Source: Bacteroidota bacterium (GTDB taxonomy: Bacteria; Bacteroidota; Bacteroidia; Bacteroidales; GCA-2711565). Taken from it: a stretch of 64,000 bases of DNA. A program made the translations under genes and the position numbers. Under the pieces are notes generated by a model. The model saw only the letters and a list, made by a program, of their open reading frames with translations, did not search any database and was not told the DNA's origin. Positions 34,761-42,734 of this stretch are shown here, one piece after another. The DNA lies in NCBI GenBank assembly GCA_018816945.1, contig JAHIVC010000011.1:28037-92036 (forward strand), in the 5' to 3' direction. The first letter of the stretch is position 1; each line of letters begins with the position of its first letter.

Positions 34761-37469
34761 ATGAAAAAACTAATTCTAATCAGTTGTTTGCTGGCAACAA
34801 CTATAATAATCAATGCTCAGCAAATAGATAAAAATGTACAGTATGATTCTTTTATTAGCTCATTTATTAAATCAACTCATATTGCTGGCCTTTCGGTTGC
34901 TGTAATTGAAAATGGAAAGATCAGTTTTATGAAATCCTACGGTGTTAAAAGTTTAGTGACAAACGAACCCGTTACAAATGAATCAGTATTTCACACAGCA
35001 TCAGTATCAAAATGTTTTGTTGCTGTTGCTATACATCAGCTTTGTGAAAGAGGAAAAGTAAATCTTGATGACCCAATTATAAAGTTTCTGACCTACTTTA
35101 AAATGGATGATCCGCGTTACAAGCAAATTACCCTGAAACAAATCCTAAATCATACCTCTGGTATTCCTGATTTGCCATCGAATACTAATATCTGGACAAA
35201 TCCAGATACTGACGATGATGTTGCCGAGAGATATGTTAAAAGTCTTTCAGGATTGAGTTTGGTTGATGAACCTGGAAATGCATGGCATTATAGCAATATA
35301 GCTTATGATATTCTGGCAGATGTCATTTCTAAAGTGTCAGGAAAGACATTTGAAGACTACATGGTAGAAAATATTTTTAATCCTTTGGATATGAAGAATA
35401 GTGATTTTCTTTTATCGAGAATTAACCCAGAACTCCGTACATCACCCCATGTTTTAATGAGAGCTATCGTTCCGACCATACCTCAAATATATCCATACAG
35501 TAGGGAGCATGCACCAAGTTCGACCCTAACTTCAAATATCACGGATATGAGTAAATGGGCTTTAACTGTTTTACAGAAAGGTGAATACCAAGGTAAAAGA
35601 ATATTTACCGAAGACACTTACTATAAAATGATTGAACCACAGGTGCCAATAAACGAAAATCAAAAAATGGCATTGGGTTGGTTCCTTGAATCGTACAAGG
35701 GGTTGAACATAATTTCTCATGCTGGTGGAGATGAGGGTTACCGAAGCTATCTAGCTATGGTGCCTGATAGGTCGCTTGGAATTATTCTGCTATGTAATTC
35801 GGATTACTTTAGCAGGAGCCAGTTATTAAACGGCTTATTTGATATATGGTTAGGAGAATCACCACAAGTACCAAATACACCCGTTTCACTAATTCTCGGG
35901 CAGATCTACATTAAAGATGGCCTTATTAAAGCTATTGAAAAATATAATGAGTTAAAATCATCGAATCAACAAGGATTTGATATGTCCAACAGGGAGATCA
36001 GAAGATTTGCATTCAGATTATTTAGCAATAACTATCTTGATGATGCGCTTACAGTAATGAAATGGTATTCGGAGATGTTCTCACATGATGCAAATAGTTA
36101 TTGGCTATTAGGTGAAATTTATAGGACAAAGGGGGAAATAGACAAAGCCATAGAATACCATGAGAAAGCGGTGGCAATAGATCCCAACTCCAATGATTCG
36201 GCAAATATACTTAAAACTCTAAAGGAGCAGAAAGCAAAAAGAAATATTCTTGGAAACACTTTTGTTGAGAATGTTACCAAACATATTGAATATTTAACAT
36301 CTTTTGATCATAGGCAGGCAGGTTCGAAGAATGAAAGACTTGCATCGAATTATATTACTGAGCAGTTTGCTCAAATTGGTATAAATCCAGAAATCCAACC
36401 GTTTGAATTTGAGTCATATGAATTTTCAAGAACTCACCTGGTAATAAGTGGCAAATCTTATCAGATATTGGGTTTAGGTATTGATCCATATAAATTGAAA
36501 AAGGTATATAAAGGGAATGCACTTTTAGTAGATTTCAATCAGAATCAAGTTCCGTTTACCCAACAGGAGGCTCAAGGTAAAGCAATAATTACTAATAACT
36601 GGAATAGTCATTTTAGACTGCTCAAATATAAACCGGAGCTTATAATATATCTTGATTCAATTGAATTTGAAAATATTAAAAATCAATCAAATATTAATTA
36701 TGAACTTAAAATAAGGGGAAATTTTGGGAAATATAGTTCTGCTAATATAATTGGCACTATAGGTAACTCAAATCCAGGGTCAAAGGAAATAATAATCAGT
36801 GCTCATTATGATACCTATAGAACGGATAATCCGGGTGCAAGTGATAATGCTTCAGGAGTTGGTGTAATGTTAGAGTTAGCGCGTTATTTCAAGTTACATG
36901 AAAGTGATTTAAAATGTAATATAAAATTTATTGCCTTTGGAGCAGAGGAAATTGGCTTCACTGGATCAAGGAATTATATAGATAAAAATGCTTCAAGTCT
37001 TAGAAACTGTGAGTTAATATTCAATATTGATAATGTTGGTGGCAATGCACCAATTTATCTTGAGACAGATGGTGGTGTAAGTAATACAAAAGGAATAAAA
37101 GGAGAATTACAGTTGCCTTCAAATTATAAGCTCTGTTCGTGGGAAGGTATAAATAGCTGTTGGAAACTGATTTTAAATGATGAGCTTCGAATGATAATGT
37201 CACATTCAAATCACCCTAAATGGCTTGAATACATTGTTAAGTCGTCTTGCGAAAACTTAGGATATGATTATCAAACTACTCAAACGCTGGGTTCTGATCA
37301 ACTTATGTTTGCTCAGGCTGGAATTGTTGCATCAGGTATAAGTATAAGGAGTTCAAATAGTCACACACAAACAGATAAATTTGATAATATTAATAAGATG
37401 AGTTTGAAAAAAGCAGGAGATATTGTTCTTCAGGTGATATTAGAAGCAGAGAAAAGTATTGTTAATTAA
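34761..37469 (+). CDS. three-domain exported hydrolase: serine beta-lactamase-like, TPR, M28 peptidase
   Basis: This 902-residue protein has a signal peptide ending near INAQQ. Residues 25-375 are a beta-lactamase-like domain with SVSK at 81-84 and WHYSNIAYDI as the YxN motif. Residues 380-490 carry TPR-like repeats (YWLLGEIYRTKGEIDKAIEY). Residues 505-900 are an M28 aminopeptidase-like domain with zinc ligands in SAHYDT (H682, D684), D695 in GASDNASG and E729-E730 in FGAEEIGFTGS. Joining a D-peptidase-type fold to a zinc aminopeptidase suggests sequential peptide degradation outside the cell. It starts 20 bases after the preceding gene with an aaaggag RBS. Confidence 0.9.
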   Translation: MKKLILISCLLATTIIINAQQIDKNVQYDSFISSFIKSTHIAGLSVAVIENGKISFMKSYGVKSLVTNEPVTNESVFHTASVSKCFVAVAIHQLCERGKVNLDDPIIKFLTYFKMDDPRYKQITLKQILNHTSGIPDLPSNTNIWTNPDTDDDVAERYVKSLSGLSLVDEPGNAWHYSNIAYDILADVISKVSGKTFEDYMVENIFNPLDMKNSDFLLSRINPELRTSPHVLMRAIVPTIPQIYPYSREHAPSSTLTSNITDMSKWALTVLQKGEYQGKRIFTEDTYYKMIEPQVPINENQKMALGWFLESYKGLNIISHAGGDEGYRSYLAMVPDRSLGIILLCNSDYFSRSQLLNGLFDIWLGESPQVPNTPVSLILGQIYIKDGLIKAIEKYNELKSSNQQGFDMSNREIRRFAFRLFSNNYLDDALTVMKWYSEMFSHDANSYWLLGEIYRTKGEIDKAIEYHEKAVAIDPNSNDSANILKTLKEQKAKRNILGNTFVENVTKHIEYLTSFDHRQAGSKNERLASNYITEQFAQIGINPEIQPFEFESYEFSRTHLVISGKSYQILGLGIDPYKLKKVYKGNALLVDFNQNQVPFTQQEAQGKAIITNNWNSHFRLLKYKPELIIYLDSIEFENIKNQSNINYELKIRGNFGKYSSANIIGTIGNSNPGSKEIIISAHYDTYRTDNPGASDNASGVGVMLELARYFKLHESDLKCNIKFIAFGAEEIGFTGSRNYIDKNASSLRNCELIFNIDNVGGNAPIYLETDGGVSNTKGIKGELQLPSNYKLCSWEGINSCWKLILNDELRMIMSHSNHPKWLEYIVKSSCENLGYDYQTTQTLGSDQLMFAQAGIVASGISIRSSNSHTQTDKFDNINKMSLKKAGDIVLQVILEAEKSIVN

Positions 37470-37496
37470 GCTAACTGGATATAAAATTTACTATGT

Positions 37497-37595
37497 CTCC
37501 ACAAAAATCATTGAAGACCTGAGGCCAAAGAAATAACCGATTAGCCCAAAGTGGGATCACCGCAAAAATCATCGAAGAATTGAGGCCGAAAGATT
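37497..37595 (+). repeat. PD40-tail repeat, two tandem units
   Basis: aaaatca starts at 37504 and 37565, 61 bases apart, with the hairpin segment agcccaaagtgggatcaccg between them. The second unit runs into the shared leader before the next PD40 gene. Confidence 0.8.
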
Positions 37596-37627
37596 TAAAG
37601 CAAAACTAATTTATAAGAGAAATAAAA

Positions 37628-38527
37628 ATGAAAACATTAAAATCGATTTTAGTAATTATAGTTATTTTACTTGTAACTTTAACAACACAGGCTCAGGAAA
37701 AGGAATTTCCAAAACTTACCGGACCATACTTAGGCCAGAAACCGCCTGATAATAAGCCTATAATTTTTGCAGATGGAATTGTATCAAGTGATACAGATCA
37801 TTGCAGTGCAACTTTTAGTACGGATGGCAAAGAAATTTATTGGGAAATTGGAACAAAAATTGGTTTCACAAAACTGGTTAATGGAATATGGTCCAAACCT
37901 GATATCTTACCATTTTGCAAAGAAGATTCCTACCAATATGGTAATCCATTTATTGCACCCGATAATAACAAAATGTTTTTTACCACATTTCGTTCGGGAG
38001 CCGTATCTGAGAAAAAGGAAAATATATGGTATGTGCAAAGGATTTCTACGGGATGGTCTGATCCTAAGCCGGTCAGTCCAGATGTAAACCAAATACCTTT
38101 ACATTGGAGTATCTCTGTTTCCAATTCAGGAACACTTTTCTTTCAGGGTACAATGGACGACAGTTATGGAGGGGCTGGCGATATTTATTATTCCAATCTG
38201 GTTAATGGCGTGTACACAAAACCTGTCAATATGGGCCAGGAAATAAATACTGCGGGCACTGAGACTTGTCCATATATAGCACCGGATGAATCGTATATTA
38301 TTTTTACAAGAATGGGCACCAGCCCAGAAAATTCGGGAATTTTTATAAGCTATCGCGATAATTCGGGCAAATGGCTGTCTGCTGTAATTCTCGAAGGAGG
38401 AAGTATTGAGCGCGGGGGACTTAGCCCAAAAGTAACTCCAGATGGAAAGTATTTGTTTTACGTCAATGGAGGTATGTTTTGGATGCCAATTATGGAACGA
38501 ATTGAAGAGTTGAGGCCGAAGAAATAA
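37628..38527 (+). CDS. exported PD40 (WD40-like) propeller protein
   Basis: This 299-residue protein has a signal peptide (MKTLKSILVIIVILLVTLTT, cleaved near TQAQE). A conserved start EFPKLTGPYLGQKPP precedes PD40 blades: SATFSTDGKEIYWEIG, NPFIAPDNNKMFFTT, CPYIAPDESYIIFTR and SPKVTPDGKYLFYVN. The C-terminus ERIEELRPKK derives from the repeat tail. These proteins resemble TolB-like propellers and probably bind ligands at the cell surface. It is the first of two adjacent paralogues with near-identical 5' ends. Confidence 0.85.
   Translation: MKTLKSILVIIVILLVTLTTQAQEKEFPKLTGPYLGQKPPDNKPIIFADGIVSSDTDHCSATFSTDGKEIYWEIGTKIGFTKLVNGIWSKPDILPFCKEDSYQYGNPFIAPDNNKMFFTTFRSGAVSEKKENIWYVQRISTGWSDPKPVSPDVNQIPLHWSISVSNSGTLFFQGTMDDSYGGAGDIYYSNLVNGVYTKPVNMGQEINTAGTETCPYIAPDESYIIFTRMGTSPENSGIFISYRDNSGKWLSAVILEGGSIERGGLSPKVTPDGKYLFYVNGGMFWMPIMERIEELRPKK
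38496..38526 (+). repeat. PD40-tail repeat overlapping a gene end
   Basis: gaattgaagagttgaggccg is the tail-coding half of the unit, here used as the 3' end of the upstream PD40 gene. The hairpin half is absent. Confidence 0.65.
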
Positions 38528-38556
38528 AACCAAAATTTTTGAAAGAAAAAAACAAA

Positions 38557-39471
38557 ATGAAAACATTAAAATCAATTTTAGTTACAATAGTATTACTACT
38601 TGTAACTGCAACAACCCAGGCACAGGAAAAGGAATTTCCAAAACTCACCGGCCCGTATCTTGGGCAGAAACCACCGGGAATGATACCCGAAATATTTGCT
38701 CCTGATTTAATCTCTTCAACCAACCATTCTGAGTGCTGTAGAGCTATTTCTAAGGATGGTAGAGAAATCTTCTTTGTTCGTAAACTTGAAAGTGAAGAAA
38801 AAATATTTATTATGAAAGATAACGGTAATGGTTGGTCTAAACCTGAACAAATATTATATACCAACAAAAGTTTTCAATATACACCTTTTATCTCTCCTAA
38901 AGGAGATAAGTTGATTTTCATGGCAGGTAATTCAAGACCTGGCAGGGGAAAAAATGATTCTTTACCGGAAGTCTATTTACTTAGTAGAAAAGACAAAGAA
39001 TGGGAGATTTCCAATATATTGGGTGCTACAATAGGAGAAGCGCAGCCATTTTATATAACTATGGCTGAAAATGGTAATCTCTATTTTTCATGCATGGATA
39101 GGTATGGAATTTATAGATCAGAATACAGGGATGGTAATTATTTGAAGGCAGAGAAACTTCCTGATGAGATTAATCGCCTTAATAAACCATCACACCCATA
39201 TATTGCACCGGATGAAAGTTATATTATGTTTCAATCCAGAGATGTGTTAACCAATAACGTCGATCTTTATATATGTTTCTTAAAAAAAGATGGCAATTGG
39301 TCGGGTGCAATAAATATGGGTGATAAAATTAATACATCCAAAAATGAAGTATGCCCAAGTGTCTCTAATGATGGGAAATATATGTTTTTTGGCCGTTTAA
39401 TTCAAGGTGAAGATGCTGATATTTACTGGGTCTCTTCAAAAATCATCGAAGAGTTGAGGCCAAAAAACTAA
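38557..39471 (+). CDS. exported PD40 propeller protein, paralogue of the preceding gene
   Basis: From the ATG at 38557 the protein has 304 residues; an in-frame TTG further up is only a leader. The signal peptide (MKTLKSILVTIVLLLVTATT) and the following EFPKLTGPYLGQKPPGMIPE are nearly identical to the preceding gene. The propeller itself is clearly different (EIFAPDLISSTNHSECC, TPFISPKGDKLIFMA, HPYIAPDESYIMFQS, CPSVSNDGKYMFFGR). It ends SSKIIEELRPKN, encoded by the repeat. High 5' identity with a diverged body suggests recombination between cassettes. Confidence 0.86.
   Translation: MKTLKSILVTIVLLLVTATTQAQEKEFPKLTGPYLGQKPPGMIPEIFAPDLISSTNHSECCRAISKDGREIFFVRKLESEEKIFIMKDNGNGWSKPEQILYTNKSFQYTPFISPKGDKLIFMAGNSRPGRGKNDSLPEVYLLSRKDKEWEISNILGATIGEAQPFYITMAENGNLYFSCMDRYGIYRSEYRDGNYLKAEKLPDEINRLNKPSHPYIAPDESYIMFQSRDVLTNNVDLYICFLKKDGNWSGAINMGDKINTSKNEVCPSVSNDGKYMFFGRLIQGEDADIYWVSSKIIEELRPKN
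39436..39470 (+). repeat. PD40-tail repeat forming a gene end
   Basis: aaaaatcatcgaagagttga starts at 39438 and encodes KIIEELRP at the end of the PD40 gene. It is followed by the leader and RBS of the next gene. Confidence 0.75.
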
Positions 39472-39503
39472 CAATAAAATTATTAAAAAAAAGGAGAAAT
39501 ATT

Positions 39504-40358
39504 ATGAAAGCAATTTTGTTAATTCTAGTATTTTGTAATTCTTATTATTCATCATTACCTCAATCACGAATAGCAAATTTACCCATATTTGAACAACTTT
39601 GGGTTTCAGAAAAATCCTTTAAGTGTCCTGAGTCAGTCATTTACGATGAGGTGAATAATGTTGTTTATATCTCGAATATTAACGGGGATCCATCCGAGAA
39701 AGATGGCAACGGGTTTATTTCAAGACTCAATCCTTGTGGTACAATAGAAAAGCTTAAATGGATAACAGGATTGAATGCACCGAAAGGCATGGGTTTATAT
39801 CAAAACAAACTTTACGTAGCGGATATTAATGAAGTAATTGAAATTTCTGTTAATGAGGGTAAAGTGGTAAGAAGATATAAAGCTAACACAGCAAGCTTCT
39901 TGAATGACGTAGCAATTAGTGAAAATGGGGATATTTATATCTCAGACACCAAAAATAATGTGGTTTTTTGCTTAAAAAATGGCAAAATGGAACAATGGTT
40001 ATCATCAGGGCAACTTAATTCTCCGAATGGGTTATTGGCCGAGAAAGGTTTTTTATTAATCGGGTGTGACGGGTATCTTATAAAGGCAGAATACACCAAT
40101 AAGAAAATCAGCAGATTTATCACTGACACTGATTATATCGATGGTATTGTTTCAATTGATAAAGGTTTCTATTTGGTTTCTGATTTTCTGGGGGTAGTAA
40201 ATCTGGTTCATCCTGATATAAAAAGAGCAATGATTATTGACCTTAGTTCAAAAGGTATGATGGCGGCAGATATAGATTTGATTAAAAAGGATAATATTTT
40301 ACTTATCCCCACCTTTGAAGATAACAGGGTGGTTGCATATAAAGTAAAAATTCCATAG
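39504..40358 (+). CDS. SMP-30/NHL-like beta-propeller protein, exported
   Basis: The 284-residue protein has a short signal peptide (MKAILLILVFCNSYYSSLPQ). Repeats of the SMP-30/gluconolactonase-like propeller follow: ESVIYDEVNNVVYISNING, GLNAPKGMGLYQNKLYVADI, LNDVAISENGDIYISDTKNN and SPNGLLAEKGFLLIGCDGYL. The family binds a metal and hydrolyses lactones or acts as a binding propeller; I cannot confirm all metal ligands. It follows a PD40 gene by 32 bases with an aaggag RBS. Confidence 0.82.
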   Translation: MKAILLILVFCNSYYSSLPQSRIANLPIFEQLWVSEKSFKCPESVIYDEVNNVVYISNINGDPSEKDGNGFISRLNPCGTIEKLKWITGLNAPKGMGLYQNKLYVADINEVIEISVNEGKVVRRYKANTASFLNDVAISENGDIYISDTKNNVVFCLKNGKMEQWLSSGQLNSPNGLLAEKGFLLIGCDGYLIKAEYTNKKISRFITDTDYIDGIVSIDKGFYLVSDFLGVVNLVHPDIKRAMIIDLSSKGMMAADIDLIKKDNILLIPTFEDNRVVAYKVKIP

Positions 40359-40414
40359 CAAAGCACTTTTTAAAGAAACAGCTTCTAAATTAGAATTTCT
40401 ATAACTATTATTAT

Positions 40415-40615
40415 TCAGAAGATTATTGAAGATTTGAGGCCTAAAGAATATCCAACCAACCCAATGTTGGCTCTCCGCAAAAATCATCGAAGAGCTGAGG
40501 CCAAAGAAATAACTCACCAATCCCAAAGCTTGGTCTCTGTAAAATTATCGATGTGCTTAGAACAAAGTTAGAGCCGTCCACACCAACAATGAAACTCTGT
40601 AAAAATGATCATTAA
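40415..40615 (+). repeat. PD40-tail repeat, four tandem units of decreasing quality
   Basis: The equivalent of atcatcg falls at 40422, 40483, 40544 and 40605, each exactly 61 bases apart. Units one and two keep caaccaacccaatgttggct and caccaatcccaaagcttggt; units three and four are worn. The first in-frame ATG of the next reading frame lies inside unit four. This is the longest tandem run in the window. Confidence 0.85.
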
Positions 40616-40640
40616 GTGTAAAATCGAAGTAGAAAGCAAA

Positions 40641-41372
40641 ATGTTTTTTATTTTCAATATGAAAAACTCCAATAGAAATCAAATTTTAAATATAAAAAAA
40701 GCATACGATGATACAGTCGTTCGTTATTATAATGGCATTGAAGATGTAGATCTACTGCCTGACGAGTTTAAAAATTCAATTCGTTATAGTAAGTTAAAAA
40801 AGCTTTTGGAATTAACCTCGTTTAATAGCAGTAATTCTGAAATTAAGGAATATTTATATCCACAGCAAGGCATGGCTTTTTTAGATGTTGGGTCTTGCGT
40901 TAACCTAATAGAAAACAAGTTATTTAAATGGCCATCAGTTTACTTCGGAATTGATATTAGCCCAAATCTAATCGAAATTTCCAAAAAATTTGTTGAAAGG
41001 AATAATATAAATATCGGTGGACTTTATGTTGAGGAGGTCGCTAGGATGCCGTTTGAAAATGATTTCTTCAATATTTGTGCAGTCATAGGAGTCCTAGAGT
41101 ACTATGATATAAAATATATTAGAAATTCATTAAAGGAACTTTATCGAGTTTTGAAACCTGATTCAAGAATGGTTATTGATATGCCAAACCAAAATCACCC
41201 TGATGTAGATACTATGTTCGAGTTTGAAGAGTATTTAGGTAGACCAAGATATAAACTTCCTACGAATGGACAGTTTGAGTTAGAGTTAAAACAACTATTT
41301 ATAATTGACAAAATTGATGATTCTACACTAATGAAAGTATATTTTGTTAGATCAAAAAAGAATTTTCATTAA
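40641..41372 (+). CDS. SAM-dependent methyltransferase (class I)
   Basis: This is a cytoplasmic class I methyltransferase without a signal peptide, unusual among its exported neighbours. Motif I is FLDVGSCVNLIENKLF, motif post-I YFGIDISPNLIEIS, a middle motif ARMPFENDFFNICAVIGVLE and a late motif LKELYRVLKPDSRMVIDMPN. An in-frame ATG at 40605 lies inside a degenerate repeat unit. I prefer 40641, behind gaaagcaaa as in the gene at 20932; the next ATG at 40659 (MKNSNRNQ) is also possible. The substrate is unknown. Confidence 0.8.
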   Translation: MFFIFNMKNSNRNQILNIKKAYDDTVVRYYNGIEDVDLLPDEFKNSIRYSKLKKLLELTSFNSSNSEIKEYLYPQQGMAFLDVGSCVNLIENKLFKWPSVYFGIDISPNLIEISKKFVERNNINIGGLYVEEVARMPFENDFFNICAVIGVLEYYDIKYIRNSLKELYRVLKPDSRMVIDMPNQNHPDVDTMFEFEEYLGRPRYKLPTNGQFELELKQLFIIDKIDDSTLMKVYFVRSKKNFH

Positions 41373-41399
41373 TAGATTATCATTCCCCTATAAGTTAAA

Positions 41400-41495
41400 A
41401 AATAAACAAAGAACTGATGCCAAAGGACTGGCAGACCAACCTAAAGTTGGTCTCCTCAAAAATCATCGAAGAGCTAAAACCGAAAGATTAAAAAC
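41400..41495 (+). repeat. PD40-tail repeat, one degenerate and one good unit
   Basis: A worn unit (aacaaagaactgatgccaaa) is followed by gaccaacctaaagttggtct and a good tail half, aaaatcatcgaagagctaaa at 41459. The shared leader (gattaaaaacaaaacaaatt, then ataaaggagaaatcaggatg) leads into the next gene. Confidence 0.78.
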
Positions 41496-41522
41496 AAAAC
41501 AAATTATAAAGGAGAAATCAGG

Positions 41523-42548
41523 ATGAAAAAAATTATTATTGCTTCAATTATTTTTCTATCGTTTAATTGTAATGCACAAACAAAAATGGGAGATTTACCG
41601 CAATTAGTAGATCCTTTTCCTGTTGTAATAAAAGGGAATGACCTTGTTTTCATAGATGATTATAGTATATATGTCTATTCATTAGAACCGTATGAGTTAA
41701 AAGCTAAATTTGCTAAACAAGGCGATGGTTCTTACGACTTGAAATATACACCTTACTTTACTATTCAAGACAATATAATTATTGCAACAGATTATTTGAA
41801 ATCTATTTGGTTTACAAAAAATAGCGACGTTATTAAAGTGAAAGATTATAAAGATTTCCCGGATTTTAATACGAATATGGAAATGGTGTTAATACCAATA
41901 AAAGAAAATTATATTAGAATAACAGTAAGTCATGAGCTCAGTAAAAGGTATGTTGATCTATATAATTCCAAGTATGAAAAAATTAAAAGGTTATATGAAG
42001 GGTTGTATGATTGGAAGACTCCAAATGGTAAAATTAATACTTTACCCTATAGAATAGATGTAGCATGTTATCAAGATAAAATATTTGTAACCGATACTGA
42101 GAAAGGATTTTTTATTAAAGTATTTGATTCTAATGGAAATGAAATAAGAACTATTGATAAGAATTATGAGATTGAGGATGTTAAAATTACTGAAAATGAT
42201 AAAAATGCAATTGCTGGATTTATTAAAACTTCTCAACCGGAATGGTTATACAATGCAATAAAAACAAATTCATATTATTACAAAAATTATCCAAAAATAA
42301 ATTATGCTATGTTTTCGGATGAAAATATTTATATAACAACTTACAGAAAAAAAGATAATATGAACGAGATTATCAACCTGGATTTGAACGGAAATATTAA
42401 AAGAAAAGGATTTGCAGAGATTAAAGCTCTCAAGTTATATAGGGGGATTTTAAGATTTGATCCATATACAATAGATAATGGCTTTCTCTATGAAATTGCT
42501 AAAAATAACGATGGTAAATGGTTTCTTTACAGAACTAGTATCAATTAA
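41523..42548 (+). CDS. exported protein, probably a six-bladed propeller; function unknown
   Basis: The 341-residue protein has a signal peptide (MKKIIIASIIFLSFNCNAQT). Strand-rich repeats such as VVIKGNDLVFIDDYSIYVYS, RIDVACYQDKIFVTDTEKGF and FIKVFDSNGNEIRTIDKNYE resemble the 6-bladed beta-propeller proteins common in Bacteroidetes. Evidence is pattern-level only and no catalytic motif is visible. It is preceded by the standard cassette leader and followed by a repeat unit. Confidence 0.65.
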   Translation: MKKIIIASIIFLSFNCNAQTKMGDLPQLVDPFPVVIKGNDLVFIDDYSIYVYSLEPYELKAKFAKQGDGSYDLKYTPYFTIQDNIIIATDYLKSIWFTKNSDVIKVKDYKDFPDFNTNMEMVLIPIKENYIRITVSHELSKRYVDLYNSKYEKIKRLYEGLYDWKTPNGKINTLPYRIDVACYQDKIFVTDTEKGFFIKVFDSNGNEIRTIDKNYEIEDVKITENDKNAIAGFIKTSQPEWLYNAIKTNSYYYKNYPKINYAMFSDENIYITTYRKKDNMNEIINLDLNGNIKRKGFAEIKALKLYRGILRFDPYTIDNGFLYEIAKNNDGKWFLYRTSIN

Positions 42549-42608
42549 AAATATTTTTCATGACCTGCTTTTCCAAATTGGTTGGGCATCTAGTATTAAT
42601 AATATTAT

Positions 42609-42702
42609 CAATAAAAATAGTGAAAAAAATGAAAACAAAGAAGTAGCCAACTCAAGTCGGGTCTTCGCAAAAATCATCGAAGAGCTGAGATCGAAAGAAT
42701 AA
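42609..42702 (+). repeat. PD40-tail repeat, one worn and one good unit
   Basis: A good unit, aaaatcatcgaagagctgag at 42670, follows gtagccaactcaagtcgggt. A worn copy lies 61 bases earlier. A short open frame through it ends AKIIEELRSKE, but it overlaps the upstream gene and has no signal or propeller, so I do not call it a gene. Confidence 0.72.
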
Positions 42703-42734
42703 GAACAAAACAAATTTATTTAAAAGAAATCAAA

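Noticed and set aside
41344..41526. 60-residue frame between the methyltransferase and propeller genes
   Set aside because: It reads the repeat in a non-native frame and overlaps the methyltransferase end.
42478..42702. 74-residue frame ending AKIIEELRSKE
   Set aside because: It overlaps the propeller gene in another frame and becomes PD40-like only within the repeat unit, so it is a by-product of the repeat.
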